Source: Lysobacteraceae bacterium PS02340 (GTDB lineage: Bacteria; Pseudomonadota; Gammaproteobacteria; Xanthomonadales; Xanthomonadaceae). From it: a DNA stretch of 64,000 bases. The notes beneath the pieces were generated by a model. That model made no database searches. It was not told where the DNA came from and saw only the letters and a program-made list of their open reading frames with translations. Position numbers and translations under genes: made by a program. Within the stretch, counting starts at the first letter, position 1. Each line of letters opens with the position of its first letter. The stretch covers positions 1 through 64,000 of the forward strand of contig JASCOC010000006.1 of the NCBI GenBank assembly GCA_029959605.1, given 5' to 3'. Below are positions 9,433 to 18,157 of this stretch, in pieces.

Positions 9433-10383
9433 TCAGCGGCGCGACTTGAAGTAGTGAGAGACCATGCCGACCCAGTGCTCGATGCGCTTGGTCAGCGGCA
9501 TCGGCGCCTGGAACAGCAGCCAGCTGTAGGCGCGCAGCTCCCAGAACGTCGGCGCGGGCTTGGTGCGGAATTCGGCCTTGGCCATGCGCAACCAGCGCGG
9601 CGTGACGCCGGCCTGCTGGCGATAGAACTCGAGCATGCGTTCGCTGCCGACGACGTGGCGATACACGCGCAGCGGCGATGGCCCGAAGGATTTGAGCGCA
9701 TTGCTGCCGTGCTCGCGATGGCCGACCAGGGTGTCGGACAGATAGACCTTGTGCGCGCCGAGGATGTCAGCGCCGTAGACGATGCAGTCGTCCGGCCGCG
9801 ACAGCCAGTCGGCGGCGCGTTCGGGTGGCAGTGTCAGCAGTCGTGCCATCAGGGTGCTGCGCAGGCTCACCGCCGACGTCGCGGCGCCCTGGAAGCGGTG
9901 GTAATAGGCGTTGAGCAGGATCGACAGGCCGAGGTCGCGATCCGGACCGGGCTTGAACATCGGTTCGTCGAGATCGCCGAAGAGCTGCATGTTCGTGTAG
10001 ACGAAATCGACTTCCGGCCGCGCGGCGTAGACGTCGACGATGCGTTGCAGGTAGTCGGGATTCCAGCGGTCGTCGGAATCGAGCAGCGCGACGATGTCGC
10101 CGCGCGCCTGCGCGAAGCCGGTGATCCACGCCTGCAGCTGGCCGCCGTTGGCCTGCTCGATCACCGTGACCTTCGGATGCGTGCCGTAGTGCTGGCGCAG
10201 CAGCTCGGGCGAGCCGTCGCGGGAGCCGTCGTCGACGATGATGAGTTCCAGCGCGGGTTCCGTCTGCGCGAGCACCGACTCGATCGCCTCGACGACGAAT
10301 GCGGCGTAGTTGTAGCTCGAAACGAGCACGCTGACGGCGGGACGGACGGAAGCGGTCATGGACATCGGGGCGACGCCGCGCAT
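9433..10383 (-). CDS. Family 2 glycosyltransferase
   Basis: GT-A fold glycosyltransferase of 316 aa, probably acting on surface polysaccharide. The N-terminal domain shows VSVLVSSYNYAAFVVEAIESVL, the nucleotide/metal motifs IIVDDGSRDGS and LLDSDDRWNPDYL (DXD-like), typical of GT2. The C-terminal part is less conserved and ends in basic SHYFKSRR. Start codons at 10383, 10365 and 10359 are possible. 10383 is chosen because a TATGAT hexamer lies 11 nt upstream and no Shine-Dalgarno supports the others. It is divergent from the next glycosyltransferase with 72 bp between them. Acceptor and donor are unknown. Confidence 0.82.
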   Translation of the reverse strand: MRGVAPMSMTASVRPAVSVLVSSYNYAAFVVEAIESVLAQTEPALELIIVDDGSRDGSPELLRQHYGTHPKVTVIEQANGGQLQAWITGFAQARGDIVALLDSDDRWNPDYLQRIVDVYAARPEVDFVYTNMQLFGDLDEPMFKPGPDRDLGLSILLNAYYHRFQGAATSAVSLRSTLMARLLTLPPERAADWLSRPDDCIVYGADILGAHKVYLSDTLVGHREHGSNALKSFGPSPLRVYRHVVGSERMLEFYRQQAGVTPRWLRMAKAEFRTKPAPTFWELRAYSWLLFQAPMPLTKRIEHWVGMVSHYFKSRR

Positions 10384-10443
10384 GCGGCGCCGGCATCATA
10401 ACAACGCGCTCCGCCGCACCCGGACGCGGCCGGCGCGATGGGC

Positions 10444-10449
10444 GACAAT
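10444..10449 (+). promoter_or_regulatory. -10-like hexamer for a leaderless start
   Basis: GACAAT ends 6 nt before the ATG at 10456, giving the same spacing as at 6380. It supports 10456 over the upstream in-frame ATG at 10438. Confidence 0.4.
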
Positions 10450-10455
10450 CGCGGC

Positions 10456-11220
10456 ATGTCCAATCCTGTACCCGCCACCGCGCCGCTGCCGATCTCCGGC
10501 GTCGTCATCGCCAAGAACGAGGGCGACCGTATCGGCCGCTGCCTCGATTCGATGCGCGGCCTGTGCGCCGAGCTGATCGTCGTCGATTCCGATTCGACCG
10601 ACGACACCGTCGCCGTCTCCACCGCGCTTGGCGCACGGGTCGTGCAGCAGGACTGGCTGGGCTACGCGGCGCAGAAGACCTTCGCCAATACGCTGGCCGT
10701 GCACGACTGGCTGCTGCTGCTCGATGCCGACGAATGGCTGTCGCCGGGCACCGACGAAAAGATCCGCGCGTTGTTCGCGGACGGGCGTGTCGAGACCGCC
10801 GACGCCTGGCTGCTGACCCGCCGCAACTGGTTCCTCGGCCATCGCCTGGGTGGCGGGGAACCGATGGAACGACTGGTGCGCGCGGGCTGGCGTTACCTGC
10901 CCTCGCAGGTGCACGAACGTCCGGATCTCGAAGGCAAGACGGTTGCGAAGCTCGACGCCGACTTCGAACACGACACCTCGCGCAGCCATGCCGAGCACGT
11001 CGCCAAGCTGTCGAAGTACGCCGCGCTGTGGGCGCAGCAGCGGCGCGATGCCGGCAAACGCGCACACGCGCTCGACGGCCCGCTGCACGCGGCGGCCTAT
11101 CTGCTCAAGCAGTACCTGCTGCGCGGCGCGTTTCTCGACGGCGCGCCGGGCTGGCGCTTCCACAGGGCGCAGGCCGATTACGTGCTGGAGAAGTACCGGC
11201 GGTTGCGCGATCTGTCCTGA
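10456..11220 (+). CDS. Family 2 glycosyltransferase, LPS core WaaE/KdtX-like
   Basis: Soluble GT2 enzyme of 254 aa resembling beta-1,4-glucosyltransferases of the LPS inner core (WaaE/KdtX). Motifs: PISGVVIAKNEGDRIGRCLDS at the N-terminus, LIVVDSDSTDDT, WLGYAAQKTFANTLA, the DXD motif in WLLLLDADEWLSP, and a C-terminal LDGPLHAAAYLLKQYLLRGAFLDG as in that family. The in-frame ATG at 10438 is possible, but the GACAAT hexamer 6 nt before 10456 argues for this start. It converges with the glycosyltransferase at 11251. Exact sugar specificity is inferred from family resemblance only. Confidence 0.82.
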   Translation: MSNPVPATAPLPISGVVIAKNEGDRIGRCLDSMRGLCAELIVVDSDSTDDTVAVSTALGARVVQQDWLGYAAQKTFANTLAVHDWLLLLDADEWLSPGTDEKIRALFADGRVETADAWLLTRRNWFLGHRLGGGEPMERLVRAGWRYLPSQVHERPDLEGKTVAKLDADFEHDTSRSHAEHVAKLSKYAALWAQQRRDAGKRAHALDGPLHAAAYLLKQYLLRGAFLDGAPGWRFHRAQADYVLEKYRRLRDLS

Positions 11221-11250
11221 CCAAGCGCGCGCCCCCGCGGGCACGGTCGC

Positions 11251-12084
11251 TCAGCGCTTCGGCCCGTGCACCAGACCGAACTCGGTCCACGTCAGCCGTC
11301 CGGCGGCAACCGCATCACGGATCGCCTGGTTGGCCGCCTTCATTTCCGGCTTCACGTAGCCACGCGCGTGGTCGAGATGGATGCACACCGCCGAGAAGCG
11401 GATCTGCTTGCCGGTCACGCCGGCATTCGCCAGCCGCTCGCCGAGCTCGAGATCCTCGCCGCCGTAGGTCATGCGCTCGTCGAATCCGTTAACGCGCACG
11501 AGGTCCGCCTTCCAGCCCGACGCATTGTTGCCGGCCCAGCGCGCTTTCGTCGGCGTGGTCGCGTTGAGCACGCGCTCGCGCCACCCCGGACGCGCCCAGA
11601 GTTTCAGCGAACGCTTCTTGCGCGGCAGGCCGTTGGCTTTGAGCCAGTCGAGATCGGTATGCAGGCCACGCGCGATGACGTCGCGGTCGATCTTCAGGCT
11701 CAGATCCATCGGCAGCTTGCAGTACCCACCGCCGAGGTAACGCCCCGGCTCCCGCAGGCGCAGATGCTGGCTCACGAAATCCGCGCGCGGCACGCAGTCG
11801 CCATCGGAGAAGACCAGGTAATCGGACCGCGCATCCTCGATGCCGCGATTGAGGATCGTGCACTTCCGGAAGCCGGCGTCCTCGTGCCAGACGTGTCGCA
11901 GCGGATACGGCAGGTCCGGGGCGAGCGCCGCGAGCATCTCGCGCGTCGCCGGGCCGGAACCGTCGTCGGCGATGATCAGTTCGAAATCCTGCCGGTCCTG
12001 CTGCGCATAGCCCCACAGACACCGCTGCAGCCAGTCGGTGTTGTTGTAGGTGCTGATGATCAGGCTGGCGGCGGGTGTCTGCAT
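11251..12084 (-). CDS. Family 2 glycosyltransferase (galactosyltransferase C-terminal type)
   Basis: GT2 enzyme of 277 aa. The N-terminal half has ASLIISTYNNTDWLQRCLWG, LIIADDGSGPATREML and the DXD-like SDGDCVPRADFV. The C-terminal half carries WAGNNASGWKADLVRVNGFDE followed by YGGEDLELGERL, the ED acid-base region of the galactosyltransferase C-terminal domain seen in chondroitin-polymerase-like and other GT2 proteins. A TAGAAT hexamer (12097-12092 on the minus strand) lies 7 nt before the ATG, so the mRNA may be leaderless. Substrate unknown; probably LPS or capsule decoration with its neighbours. Confidence 0.82.
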   Translation of the reverse strand: MQTPAASLIISTYNNTDWLQRCLWGYAQQDRQDFELIIADDGSGPATREMLAALAPDLPYPLRHVWHEDAGFRKCTILNRGIEDARSDYLVFSDGDCVPRADFVSQHLRLREPGRYLGGGYCKLPMDLSLKIDRDVIARGLHTDLDWLKANGLPRKKRSLKLWARPGWRERVLNATTPTKARWAGNNASGWKADLVRVNGFDERMTYGGEDLELGERLANAGVTGKQIRFSAVCIHLDHARGYVKPEMKAANQAIRDAVAAGRLTWTEFGLVHGPKR

Positions 12085-12123
12085 GCCGGTGATTCTAAGC
12101 GAGGGCCCAGCGGCGGGCCGGGC

Positions 12124-13419
12124 TCAGCGCAGGCGCTTCAGGCGCGCGTAGAAGAAGCCGTCCATGCCCGATTCGCCGGGCAGGCGCTGATGGCCGGCGC
12201 CGGTGTCGCGGCCGAAGCGCGCATCCAGCGGTTCGAGCGCGAAGTCCGGATGGCGCGCGAGGAAGGATTCCACCTGCGCGGCGTTCTCGCGCCGCAGGAT
12301 CGAACACGTCGCATACAGCAGCGTGCCGCCCGGCGCGACGACATCAGCCAGCGCGTCGAGCAGCTGTGCCTGCAGCGTCACCAGCGCGTCGAGATCCTTC
12401 GGCCGGCGGTGCAGCAGCACGTCGGGCTGGCGGCGCACGATGCCGGTCGCCGAACACGGCGCATCCAGCAGCACCGCATCGAAGGGCGTGCCGTCCCACC
12501 ACTGGTTGGGCTTGAGGGCATCGGCGGTGCGCACGCGCGCCTGCGCGTCGAGGCCCAGGCGCGCGAAGGTCTCGTCGATGCGCGCCGCGCGGGGCGCGGC
12601 GACGTCGATCGCCAGCAGACGCAGCGCAGGATCGCGTTCGAGCAGGTGCGCACTCTTGCCGCCCGGTGCGGCGCATGCATCGAGCAGGCGTGCACCGGCA
12701 GCCGGCATCAGCGCATCGGCCACGCGCTGCGCAGCGCCGTCCTGGATCGATACATCGCCATCGGCGAAGCCCGGCAAGGCATCGACCGGCACCGGCGTCG
12801 CGAGCCGCAGCGCATCGGGCATGTCGTCCGGGACGTCGGCCTGCAGGCCGGCCTGGATCAGCCGCGTGTAATAGGCATCGCGCGTGTCGCGGCGGGTATT
12901 GACCCGCAGCCACTGCGGCGCGGCGGCAGCGCTGGCGGTGAGGATCGCCTCGGCCTCCTGCGGCCAGTCGGCGCGCACTTCCTGCAGCAGCCATGCGGGC
13001 CACGCGGCATCGGCGCCCGCGCTCGGCAGACCGTCCTTCTGCGCGCGCCGCAGCAGCGCGTTGACGAGACCGGCCTGGTGCGCGCGGCCCAGCAGGCGCG
13101 CGGCATCGACGGTCGCATTGAGCGCGGCGTGCGCCGGCAGCCCCATCGGATCGAGTTGGGCGAAACCGGCATAGATCAACGCACGCAACGGCGCATCGCG
13201 CGCGCCGGGCGGACGCGGCATCCAGCGCGACAGCGCGGCCGCGTAGCGGCCCTGATGGCGGATCGCGGCGAAGGCCATGGCCTCGACCAGCGCGCGGTCG
13301 CGCACGTCGTCGATGCCGGCCAGCGCCGTCGACAGCTCCGCCTTCAGCGAACGGCCGTGATGCAGCACCGCGTCGATGACGCGCGCCGCCGCGAGCCGGG
13401 CCTGTGCGCCGTTGTCCAC
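12124..13419 (-). CDS. rsmB: 16S rRNA m5C967 methyltransferase RsmB
   Basis: S-adenosylmethionine-dependent enzyme that makes m5C967 in 16S rRNA. The 431-aa protein has an N-terminal NusB-like domain (about 1-135), then a Rossmann methyltransferase with the SAM-binding DACAAPGGKSAHLLE (about 247-261). The two conserved NSUN cysteines are in LLDAPCSATG (Cys322) and YATCSILRREN (Cys372). A GTG start at 13419 is chosen: it lies one base from the fmt stop and gives the length of E. coli RsmB (429 aa). The longer open frame into fmt is not credible. Operon def - fmt - rsmB. Confidence 0.93.
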   Translation of the reverse strand: MDNGAQARLAAARVIDAVLHHGRSLKAELSTALAGIDDVRDRALVEAMAFAAIRHQGRYAAALSRWMPRPPGARDAPLRALIYAGFAQLDPMGLPAHAALNATVDAARLLGRAHQAGLVNALLRRAQKDGLPSAGADAAWPAWLLQEVRADWPQEAEAILTASAAAAPQWLRVNTRRDTRDAYYTRLIQAGLQADVPDDMPDALRLATPVPVDALPGFADGDVSIQDGAAQRVADALMPAAGARLLDACAAPGGKSAHLLERDPALRLLAIDVAAPRAARIDETFARLGLDAQARVRTADALKPNQWWDGTPFDAVLLDAPCSATGIVRRQPDVLLHRRPKDLDALVTLQAQLLDALADVVAPGGTLLYATCSILRRENAAQVESFLARHPDFALEPLDARFGRDTGAGHQRLPGESGMDGFFYARLKRLR

Positions 13420-13420
13420 G

Positions 13421-14347
13421 TCAGACGCCCGCGCCGCGCAGATCGCTGCGCGCGTTGAGGAAATCGGCGACATCGATCGCCCGGCCACCGGCCCGCTGCA
13501 CGCGCTGCAGGCGCAGCGCGCCGTCGCCGCAGGCGATGTCGATGCCGTTGCGGCCGGCGAACAGCACGCTGCCCGGGGCCCGCCCGTGCGCCAGCGGTAG
13601 CGCGGTCGCAGCGTGGATGCGCAGACGCTCGCCGGCGACTTCGGCCTCGGCCACCGGCCAGGGATCGAACGCACGCACGGTATCGGCGAGCACGCGCGCC
13701 GGCTGCGACCAGTCGAGTCGCGCTTCGGCCTTGTCGAGCTTGTGCGCGTAGGTCACGCCGACTTCCGGCTGCAACGCCGGGCCCAGCTTCATGCCTGCGC
13801 GCAGCAGACCCAGGCCGTCGGCCAGCACCTGCGCGCCGAGCGTGGCCAGCCGGTCGTGCAGGCGGCCGCCGGTGTCCTCGGGCGTGATCGGCGTGGTCTG
13901 ACGCAGCAGCACCGGGCCGGTATCGAGCCCCTTCTCCATCTGCATCAGGCACACGCCGGTCTCGGCATCGCCCGCCTGGATCGCACGCTGGATCGGCGCC
14001 GCACCGCGCCAGCGCGGCAGCAGCGAGGCATGCACGTTCCAGCAGCCATGGGTGGGAATGTCGAGCACCGCCTGCGGCAGCAGCAGGCCGTAGGCGACGA
14101 CGATCATCAGATCGGGCTCGAGCGCGCGCAGCGTGTCGAGCACCTCGGCGCCCTTCAGGCGCTCGGGCTGGTGCACGGTCAGGCCGCGCTCGACCGCCAT
14201 CTGCTTCACCGGCGAGGCGGTCAGCGACCGGCCGCGGCCGGCGGGTCGGTCGGGCTGGGTGTAGACGGCGACCACTTCATGGCGCGCATCGGCCGCAAGC
14301 AGCGAGGGCACGGCGAAATCCGGCGTGCCGGCAAAGACGATTTTCAT
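13421..14347 (-). CDS. fmt: Methionyl-tRNA formyltransferase
   Basis: Formylates Met-tRNA(fMet) from 10-formyl-THF to make initiator tRNA. The 308-aa length is normal. Visible are [16 protein letters not shown], the folate-binding and catalytic [16 protein letters not shown] (Asn104, His106) and the catalytic aspartate in MEKGLDTG (Asp142). The C-terminal OB-like tRNA-binding domain covers about 205-308. It sits between def and rsmB, the standard order. A 115-bp gap separates it from def, with no clear promoter in the gap. Confidence 0.95.
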   Translation of the reverse strand: MKIVFAGTPDFAVPSLLAADARHEVVAVYTQPDRPAGRGRSLTASPVKQMAVERGLTVHQPERLKGAEVLDTLRALEPDLMIVVAYGLLLPQAVLDIPTHGCWNVHASLLPRWRGAAPIQRAIQAGDAETGVCLMQMEKGLDTGPVLLRQTTPITPEDTGGRLHDRLATLGAQVLADGLGLLRAGMKLGPALQPEVGVTYAHKLDKAEARLDWSQPARVLADTVRAFDPWPVAEAEVAGERLRIHAATALPLAHGRAPGSVLFAGRNGIDIACGDGALRLQRVQRAGGRAIDVADFLNARSDLRGAGV

Positions 14348-14462
14348 GGGGCGTTGTGGCCTGGAAGGCGGCCTGCCCGGGCAGGACGCGTGGCGCGGGG
14401 ACGGCGCGCGATGACGCGGCGCGCGCAGGTCGGATCCATCGTCGCCGCGCGCGGCAGGCGGC

Positions 14463-14981
14463 TCAGTCGCGCTCGCCCTTGCGCAGCTTCTCGAGCTTCT
14501 TCAGCGCGCGGTCGCGCTTGAGCGGCGACAGGTAATCGATGAACAGCTTGCCGTCGAGATGATCGATCTCGTGCAGCACGCAGGTCGCCAGCAGGCCGTC
14601 GACGCTCAGTTCGAAGGGCTTGCCGTGGCGATCGAGCGCGGTGACGGTGATGCCATCGGCGCGGGTCACGTCGGCGAACACGCCCGGGATCGACAGACAG
14701 CCTTCGGTATGGACGCGCAGGTCCGCCGAGCGGTCACGGATTTCCGGGTTCACGAACACCAGCGGCTGCTCGCGGCCTTCGGTCACGTCGATGACCATGA
14801 AGCGCTCGTGGGTGTCGATCTGCGTCGCCGCCAGGCCGATGCCGGGGGCTTCGTACATGGTCTGGAACATGTCGTCGAGCAGACGCTGGAACGCGGGGTC
14901 GGCGAACCGGTCGGCCGCGACCGGCTCGGCCAGCTTGCGCAGGCGGGAATGGGGGTATTCGAGGATCTCGAGCAGGGCCAT
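14463..14981 (-). CDS. def: Peptide deformylase
   Basis: Metalloenzyme that removes the N-formyl group from nascent proteins; 172 aa. All three family motifs are intact: GIGLAATQ (47-54), EGCLS (93-97, metal ligand Cys95) and HEIDH (137-141, two metal-ligand histidines and catalytic Glu). It is the first gene of the def-fmt-rsmB unit. A TACAAT -10-like hexamer lies at 15033-15028 on the minus strand in the divergent region shared with the LysM gene. Confidence 0.96.
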   Translation of the reverse strand: MALLEILEYPHSRLRKLAEPVAADRFADPAFQRLLDDMFQTMYEAPGIGLAATQIDTHERFMVIDVTEGREQPLVFVNPEIRDRSADLRVHTEGCLSIPGVFADVTRADGITVTALDRHGKPFELSVDGLLATCVLHEIDHLDGKLFIDYLSPLKRDRALKKLEKLRKGERD

Positions 14982-15046
14982 GGGGTCGAAGAGCGAAGGC
15001 GGTCACAGCCGCGGGGACGAAACGACCATTGTAACGTGCCGCACAC

Positions 15047-15077
15047 TTGCGTCCGCGCGGACCTTTCAGGCTATATT
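15047..15077 (+). promoter_or_regulatory. Candidate promoter of the LysM gene
   Basis: TTGCGT (15047-15052) and TATATT (15072-15077) with a 19-bp spacer. It is followed by a leader that carries AAGGGGAGC just before the ATG at 15117. Confidence 0.4.
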
Positions 15078-15116
15078 GCGCCGCTGCAAGGGGAAAAATC
15101 CAAGGGGAGCAGGTAG

Positions 15117-16274
15117 ATGGCCGGCAAGCTTCAACGCCTTTCAAGGTCGTTCCGCACGGGCTGTGCCGTCGCGTTGCTGACCGTCACCACGTTCGCAGCT
15201 GCCCAGCAGATGCGCGGCGATCATCCCGAGACCTATGTCGTGGTCCGCGGCGACACCCTCTGGGGCATCGCAGGCCGGTTCCTCGACAAGCCGTGGCTGT
15301 GGCCGGAAATCTGGCAGGCCAACCCGCAGATCGCGAATCCGCACCTGATCTACCCGGGTGACGTGATCAGCCTGGCGTATCTCAACCGCGTGACGATGCG
15401 TCCGGGTCCGCGCCCGGTCGACGCCTCGCCGATCGGCGCGATTCCGCTGTCGGACGTCGAGCCGTTCCTCAAGAACCGCCGCATCGTGTTCGACTTCGAG
15501 ACCCTGCCCTACGTGCTCGGCTACGAAGACGGCCGCCTGCGTGGCAGCGTGGACCGCAATGTCTACGTCAAGGGCCTGGACGCCGCGCGCCCGGGCGAAC
15601 GCTACGCCGTGCTGCGCCCGGCCACCGAGTTCTACGGGGCGCGTCGTTCGCGTGACCTCGACTTCCGCGGCAAGCGCATCCCGGGCGAAAGCAACCTGTG
15701 GTCGCAGACCCAGCCGAAGTCGCGCCAGCAGGATGCGTTCCTCGGCTACGAGATGGTGCAGATGGGCGTCGGCACGGTCGTCCACGGCCCGACCGCGCAG
15801 AGCGACACCACCGCGCTGGCGCTGGACAACGACGGCTTCGAGGCGCGCGCAGGCGACCGTATCGTGCCGGTGAACCCGCAGCCCTACGACTTGCAGTTCT
15901 TCCCGCATCCGCCGAGCGCCGATGCGCTCGCCTCCGAGGCCCGCGTGATCGGCGTGGCCGACATGCTGGTCACCGGCGGCCCGCGCGACGTCATCGCGAT
16001 CTCGGCCGGGCACCAGAACGGCGTCGACAACGGCACCGTGTTCTCGATCTGGCGCACCGGGTCGTACAACGTCGATCGCGTCGCGCACCCCAACACCTCG
16101 CGCATCACCGAATCGCCGAACGCGGGCACCCGCCGCGACCGCCTGCCGGACGAGTACGCCGCGCACGCGATGGTCTTTCTGACCTTCGATTTCGTCAGCT
16201 ACGCGCTGGTGATGGAAGGCGAGAAGCCGGCCGGCGTCGGCTACACGCTCAAGCACCCCGACGCCGAGCAGTAA
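15117..16274 (+). CDS. Secreted LysM peptidoglycan-binding protein
   Basis: Periplasmic or envelope protein of 385 aa. A Sec signal peptide (residues 1-29, ending TTFAAAQ) is followed by one LysM domain (about 39-86: YVVVRGDTLWGIAGRF, then IWQANPQIANPHLIYPGD). The remaining 300 residues form a conserved domain without an assigned activity. Its position between def (divergent) and dprA is a conserved proteobacterial context for YgaU/LysM-type proteins. The start is set by the strong ribosome binding site AAGGGGAGCAGG. It is followed by hairpins and terminator at 16316-16338. No peptidase motif is visible. Confidence 0.85.
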   Translation: MAGKLQRLSRSFRTGCAVALLTVTTFAAAQQMRGDHPETYVVVRGDTLWGIAGRFLDKPWLWPEIWQANPQIANPHLIYPGDVISLAYLNRVTMRPGPRPVDASPIGAIPLSDVEPFLKNRRIVFDFETLPYVLGYEDGRLRGSVDRNVYVKGLDAARPGERYAVLRPATEFYGARRSRDLDFRGKRIPGESNLWSQTQPKSRQQDAFLGYEMVQMGVGTVVHGPTAQSDTTALALDNDGFEARAGDRIVPVNPQPYDLQFFPHPPSADALASEARVIGVADMLVTGGPRDVIAISAGHQNGVDNGTVFSIWRTGSYNVDRVAHPNTSRITESPNAGTRRDRLPDEYAAHAMVFLTFDFVSYALVMEGEKPAGVGYTLKHPDAEQ

Positions 16275-16315
16275 GGGGCGGCCCGCTGCGCGGGCTTTCC
16301 CGACGGCATCAGACG

Positions 16316-16338
16316 ACGGCACCTTCGGGTGCCGTTTT
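16316..16338 (+). terminator. Rho-independent terminator after the LysM gene
   Basis: ACGGCACC TTCG GGTGCCGT followed by TTTT. A second small hairpin (GCCCGCTGCGCGGGC, 16281-16295) precedes it. It lies between the LysM stop and the dprA promoter-like hexamer. Confidence 0.85.
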
Positions 16339-16349
16339 CATGTGCGGCC

Positions 16350-16355
16350 TAGGCT
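16350..16355 (+). promoter_or_regulatory. -10-like hexamer for leaderless dprA
   Basis: TAGGCT ends 6 nt before the dprA ATG at 16362. There is no Shine-Dalgarno sequence, and the terminator of the previous gene ends 11 nt upstream. Confidence 0.4.
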
Positions 16356-16361
16356 TCGCTC

Positions 16362-17513
16362 ATGGACGACGATGCCGATGCGCACGCGCTGCTGCGCCTG
16401 ATCCACGCCGGTGGCGCCGCGGCGCCGCGCCGCCGCCTGCTCGAACATGCCGAGGGCCCGGCCGCCGCGCTGGCAGGCGGCGCCCCGGCCTGGCGCGAGG
16501 CCGGTCTCGATGCGGCGCAGCGCGCGGCGCTGGGCGGTCCGGAAGACGCGGTCGACGACTGGCGCCGCTGGCTCGCTGGCGCACCCGCCCGCCATGTCGT
16601 CGGCTGGCACGAGCCCGATTACCCGCTGCTGCTCAAACGCATGCAGGCGCCGCCGCTGGCGTTGTTCGTCGAAGGCGATCCCTGCCGGCTGTGGCGCGCC
16701 GGTGTGGCCGTGGTCGGCAGTCGCGCGCCGACTGCGGGGGGACGGGACAACGCGGCACAGTTCGCGCGCCGCTTCGCTCTCGATGGCCTGGCGGTGGTCA
16801 GCGGTCTGGCCAGCGGTATCGACGCGGCCGCACACATCGCGGCGCTCGATGCCGGCGGCGACACCGTCGCCGTGCTCGGCAGCGGTATCGACATGCCCTA
16901 CCCGCGCTCCAATCTCCGCCTGCACGCGCGCATCGTCGAAGCCGGCACGGTCGCCAGCGAGTATCCGCCCGGTACGCCGGCGCGACGCGAGCAGTTTCCC
17001 AGCCGCAATCGCATCGTCGCCGGGCTCGCGCTCGGCACCCTCGTAGTCGAAGCCGCGCAGCGCTCGGGCGCGTTGATCACCGCGCGCCTGGCCGCCGACG
17101 CCGGCCGCGAGGTGTTCGCGATCCCCGGCTCGATCCACAACCCGATGGCGCGCGGCTGCCATCGACTGTTGCGCGACGGCGCGACCCTGGTCGAGGCGCC
17201 AGAAGAGGTGACCGGCGCCCTGTCGGCGATCGCCGGCGAACTCGCCGACGCCTTGCGCGAGCGGCTCGACGCCCCCATCCAGAGCGTCGAGACGATACTG
17301 AACACGGCTGGCGGGGGTGCCGTCCCCGATCCCGACAGCGTCGACCCGGACTACAACCGGTTGTGGAACGCCCTCGGGCACGACCCAACCGGTATGGATG
17401 AACTGGTCGCGCGCAGTGGATTGACGGTCGCCCGGGCGTCGGCCATGCTGCTGTCCATGGAGCTGGATGGACGTGTGGCTCTGCTGCACGGTCGGTATTC
17501 CCGAAAGTCCTGA
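16362..17513 (+). CDS. dprA: DNA-processing protein DprA
   Basis: Cytoplasmic ssDNA-binding RecA loader required for natural transformation; 383 aa. An N-terminal SAM/HhH-like region (1-80) precedes the Rossmann DprA core, with VAVVGSRAPTAGG, VVSGLASGIDAAAH, VLGSGIDMPYPRSN and EQFPSRNRIVAGL. A C-terminal winged-helix DML1-like domain follows (about 315-383). Apparent leaderless start. It is followed 33 nt later by smg, the usual partner. Confidence 0.94.
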   Translation: MDDDADAHALLRLIHAGGAAAPRRRLLEHAEGPAAALAGGAPAWREAGLDAAQRAALGGPEDAVDDWRRWLAGAPARHVVGWHEPDYPLLLKRMQAPPLALFVEGDPCRLWRAGVAVVGSRAPTAGGRDNAAQFARRFALDGLAVVSGLASGIDAAAHIAALDAGGDTVAVLGSGIDMPYPRSNLRLHARIVEAGTVASEYPPGTPARREQFPSRNRIVAGLALGTLVVEAAQRSGALITARLAADAGREVFAIPGSIHNPMARGCHRLLRDGATLVEAPEEVTGALSAIAGELADALRERLDAPIQSVETILNTAGGGAVPDPDSVDPDYNRLWNALGHDPTGMDELVARSGLTVARASAMLLSMELDGRVALLHGRYSRKS

Positions 17514-17546
17514 AACGACGCGCCCAAGGGCGCAGGCCGAGGGGAA

Positions 17547-18020
17547 ATGAAAGAAAGCATCCTGGATGTGCTGCTGTACCTGTTCGAACACTATTTCACC
17601 GAGGATGCGGACCTCGTCCGCGATCGCGACTCCCTCCAGAGCGGCCTGCTCCAGGCCGGTTTCAGCCCCGCCGAAGTCAGCAAGGCCTTCGACTGGCTCG
17701 ATGCGCTGGCCGATCAGCGTCCGGCCGTGCCGGTGGTCCGCGCCAACGGTCCCACCCGTGTCTTCTCCGCGCCCGAACTCGACCGGCTGGATGTCGACTG
17801 CCGCGGGTTCCTGCTGTTCCTCGAACAGCACGGCGTGCTCGATGCCGACCAGCGCGAACTGGTCCTCGACCGGGCGATGGCGCTCGATCAGGACGAGCTG
17901 GATCTCGATGATCTGAAGTGGGTCGTGCTGATGGTGCTGTTCAACCAGCCCGGCAGCGAAGCGGCCTACGCATGGATGGAAACCCAGATGTTCGCCGACG
18001 AGCCCGAGCCGGTGCACTGA
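17547..18020 (+). CDS. smg: Smg family protein (DUF494)
   Basis: Acidic, helical cytoplasmic protein of 157 aa, the usual Smg length. The N-terminus [17 protein letters not shown] is diagnostic, and the C-terminus has [25 protein letters not shown]. Molecular function is unknown; smg follows dprA in most gammaproteobacteria. The ribosome binding site GAGGGGAA lies just before the ATG. Confidence 0.93.
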   Translation: MKESILDVLLYLFEHYFTEDADLVRDRDSLQSGLLQAGFSPAEVSKAFDWLDALADQRPAVPVVRANGPTRVFSAPELDRLDVDCRGFLLFLEQHGVLDADQRELVLDRAMALDQDELDLDDLKWVVLMVLFNQPGSEAAYAWMETQMFADEPEPVH

Positions 18021-18048
18021 CGCGGCATCCCGTCCGACCATGAAACCG

Positions 18049-18073
18049 ACAGGCGCCCCCACGGGCGCCTGTC
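18049..18073 (+). terminator. Terminator-like hairpin after smg
   Basis: GACAGGCGCCC / GGGCGCCTGTC with a 3-nt loop, followed by GCGTTTC, 29 nt after the smg stop. The stem is strong, the T-run weak. Confidence 0.65.
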
Positions 18074-18110
18074 GCGTTTCCGGCGTCTTGGGCCGCCCGC
18101 ACGGCCGCTG

Positions 18111-18116
18111 TAGGAT
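18111..18116 (+). promoter_or_regulatory. Possible -10 element of the GYF gene array
   Basis: TAGGAT at 18111-18116, 41 nt before the ATG at 18158, with CTTGGG 18 bp upstream as a weak -35. AGGATC at the usual distance before the ATG would be the ribosome binding site. Confidence 0.3.
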
Positions 18117-18157
18117 GAACGCGGGGAGCCGCCGGACATCCGGCTGCAGGATCGACG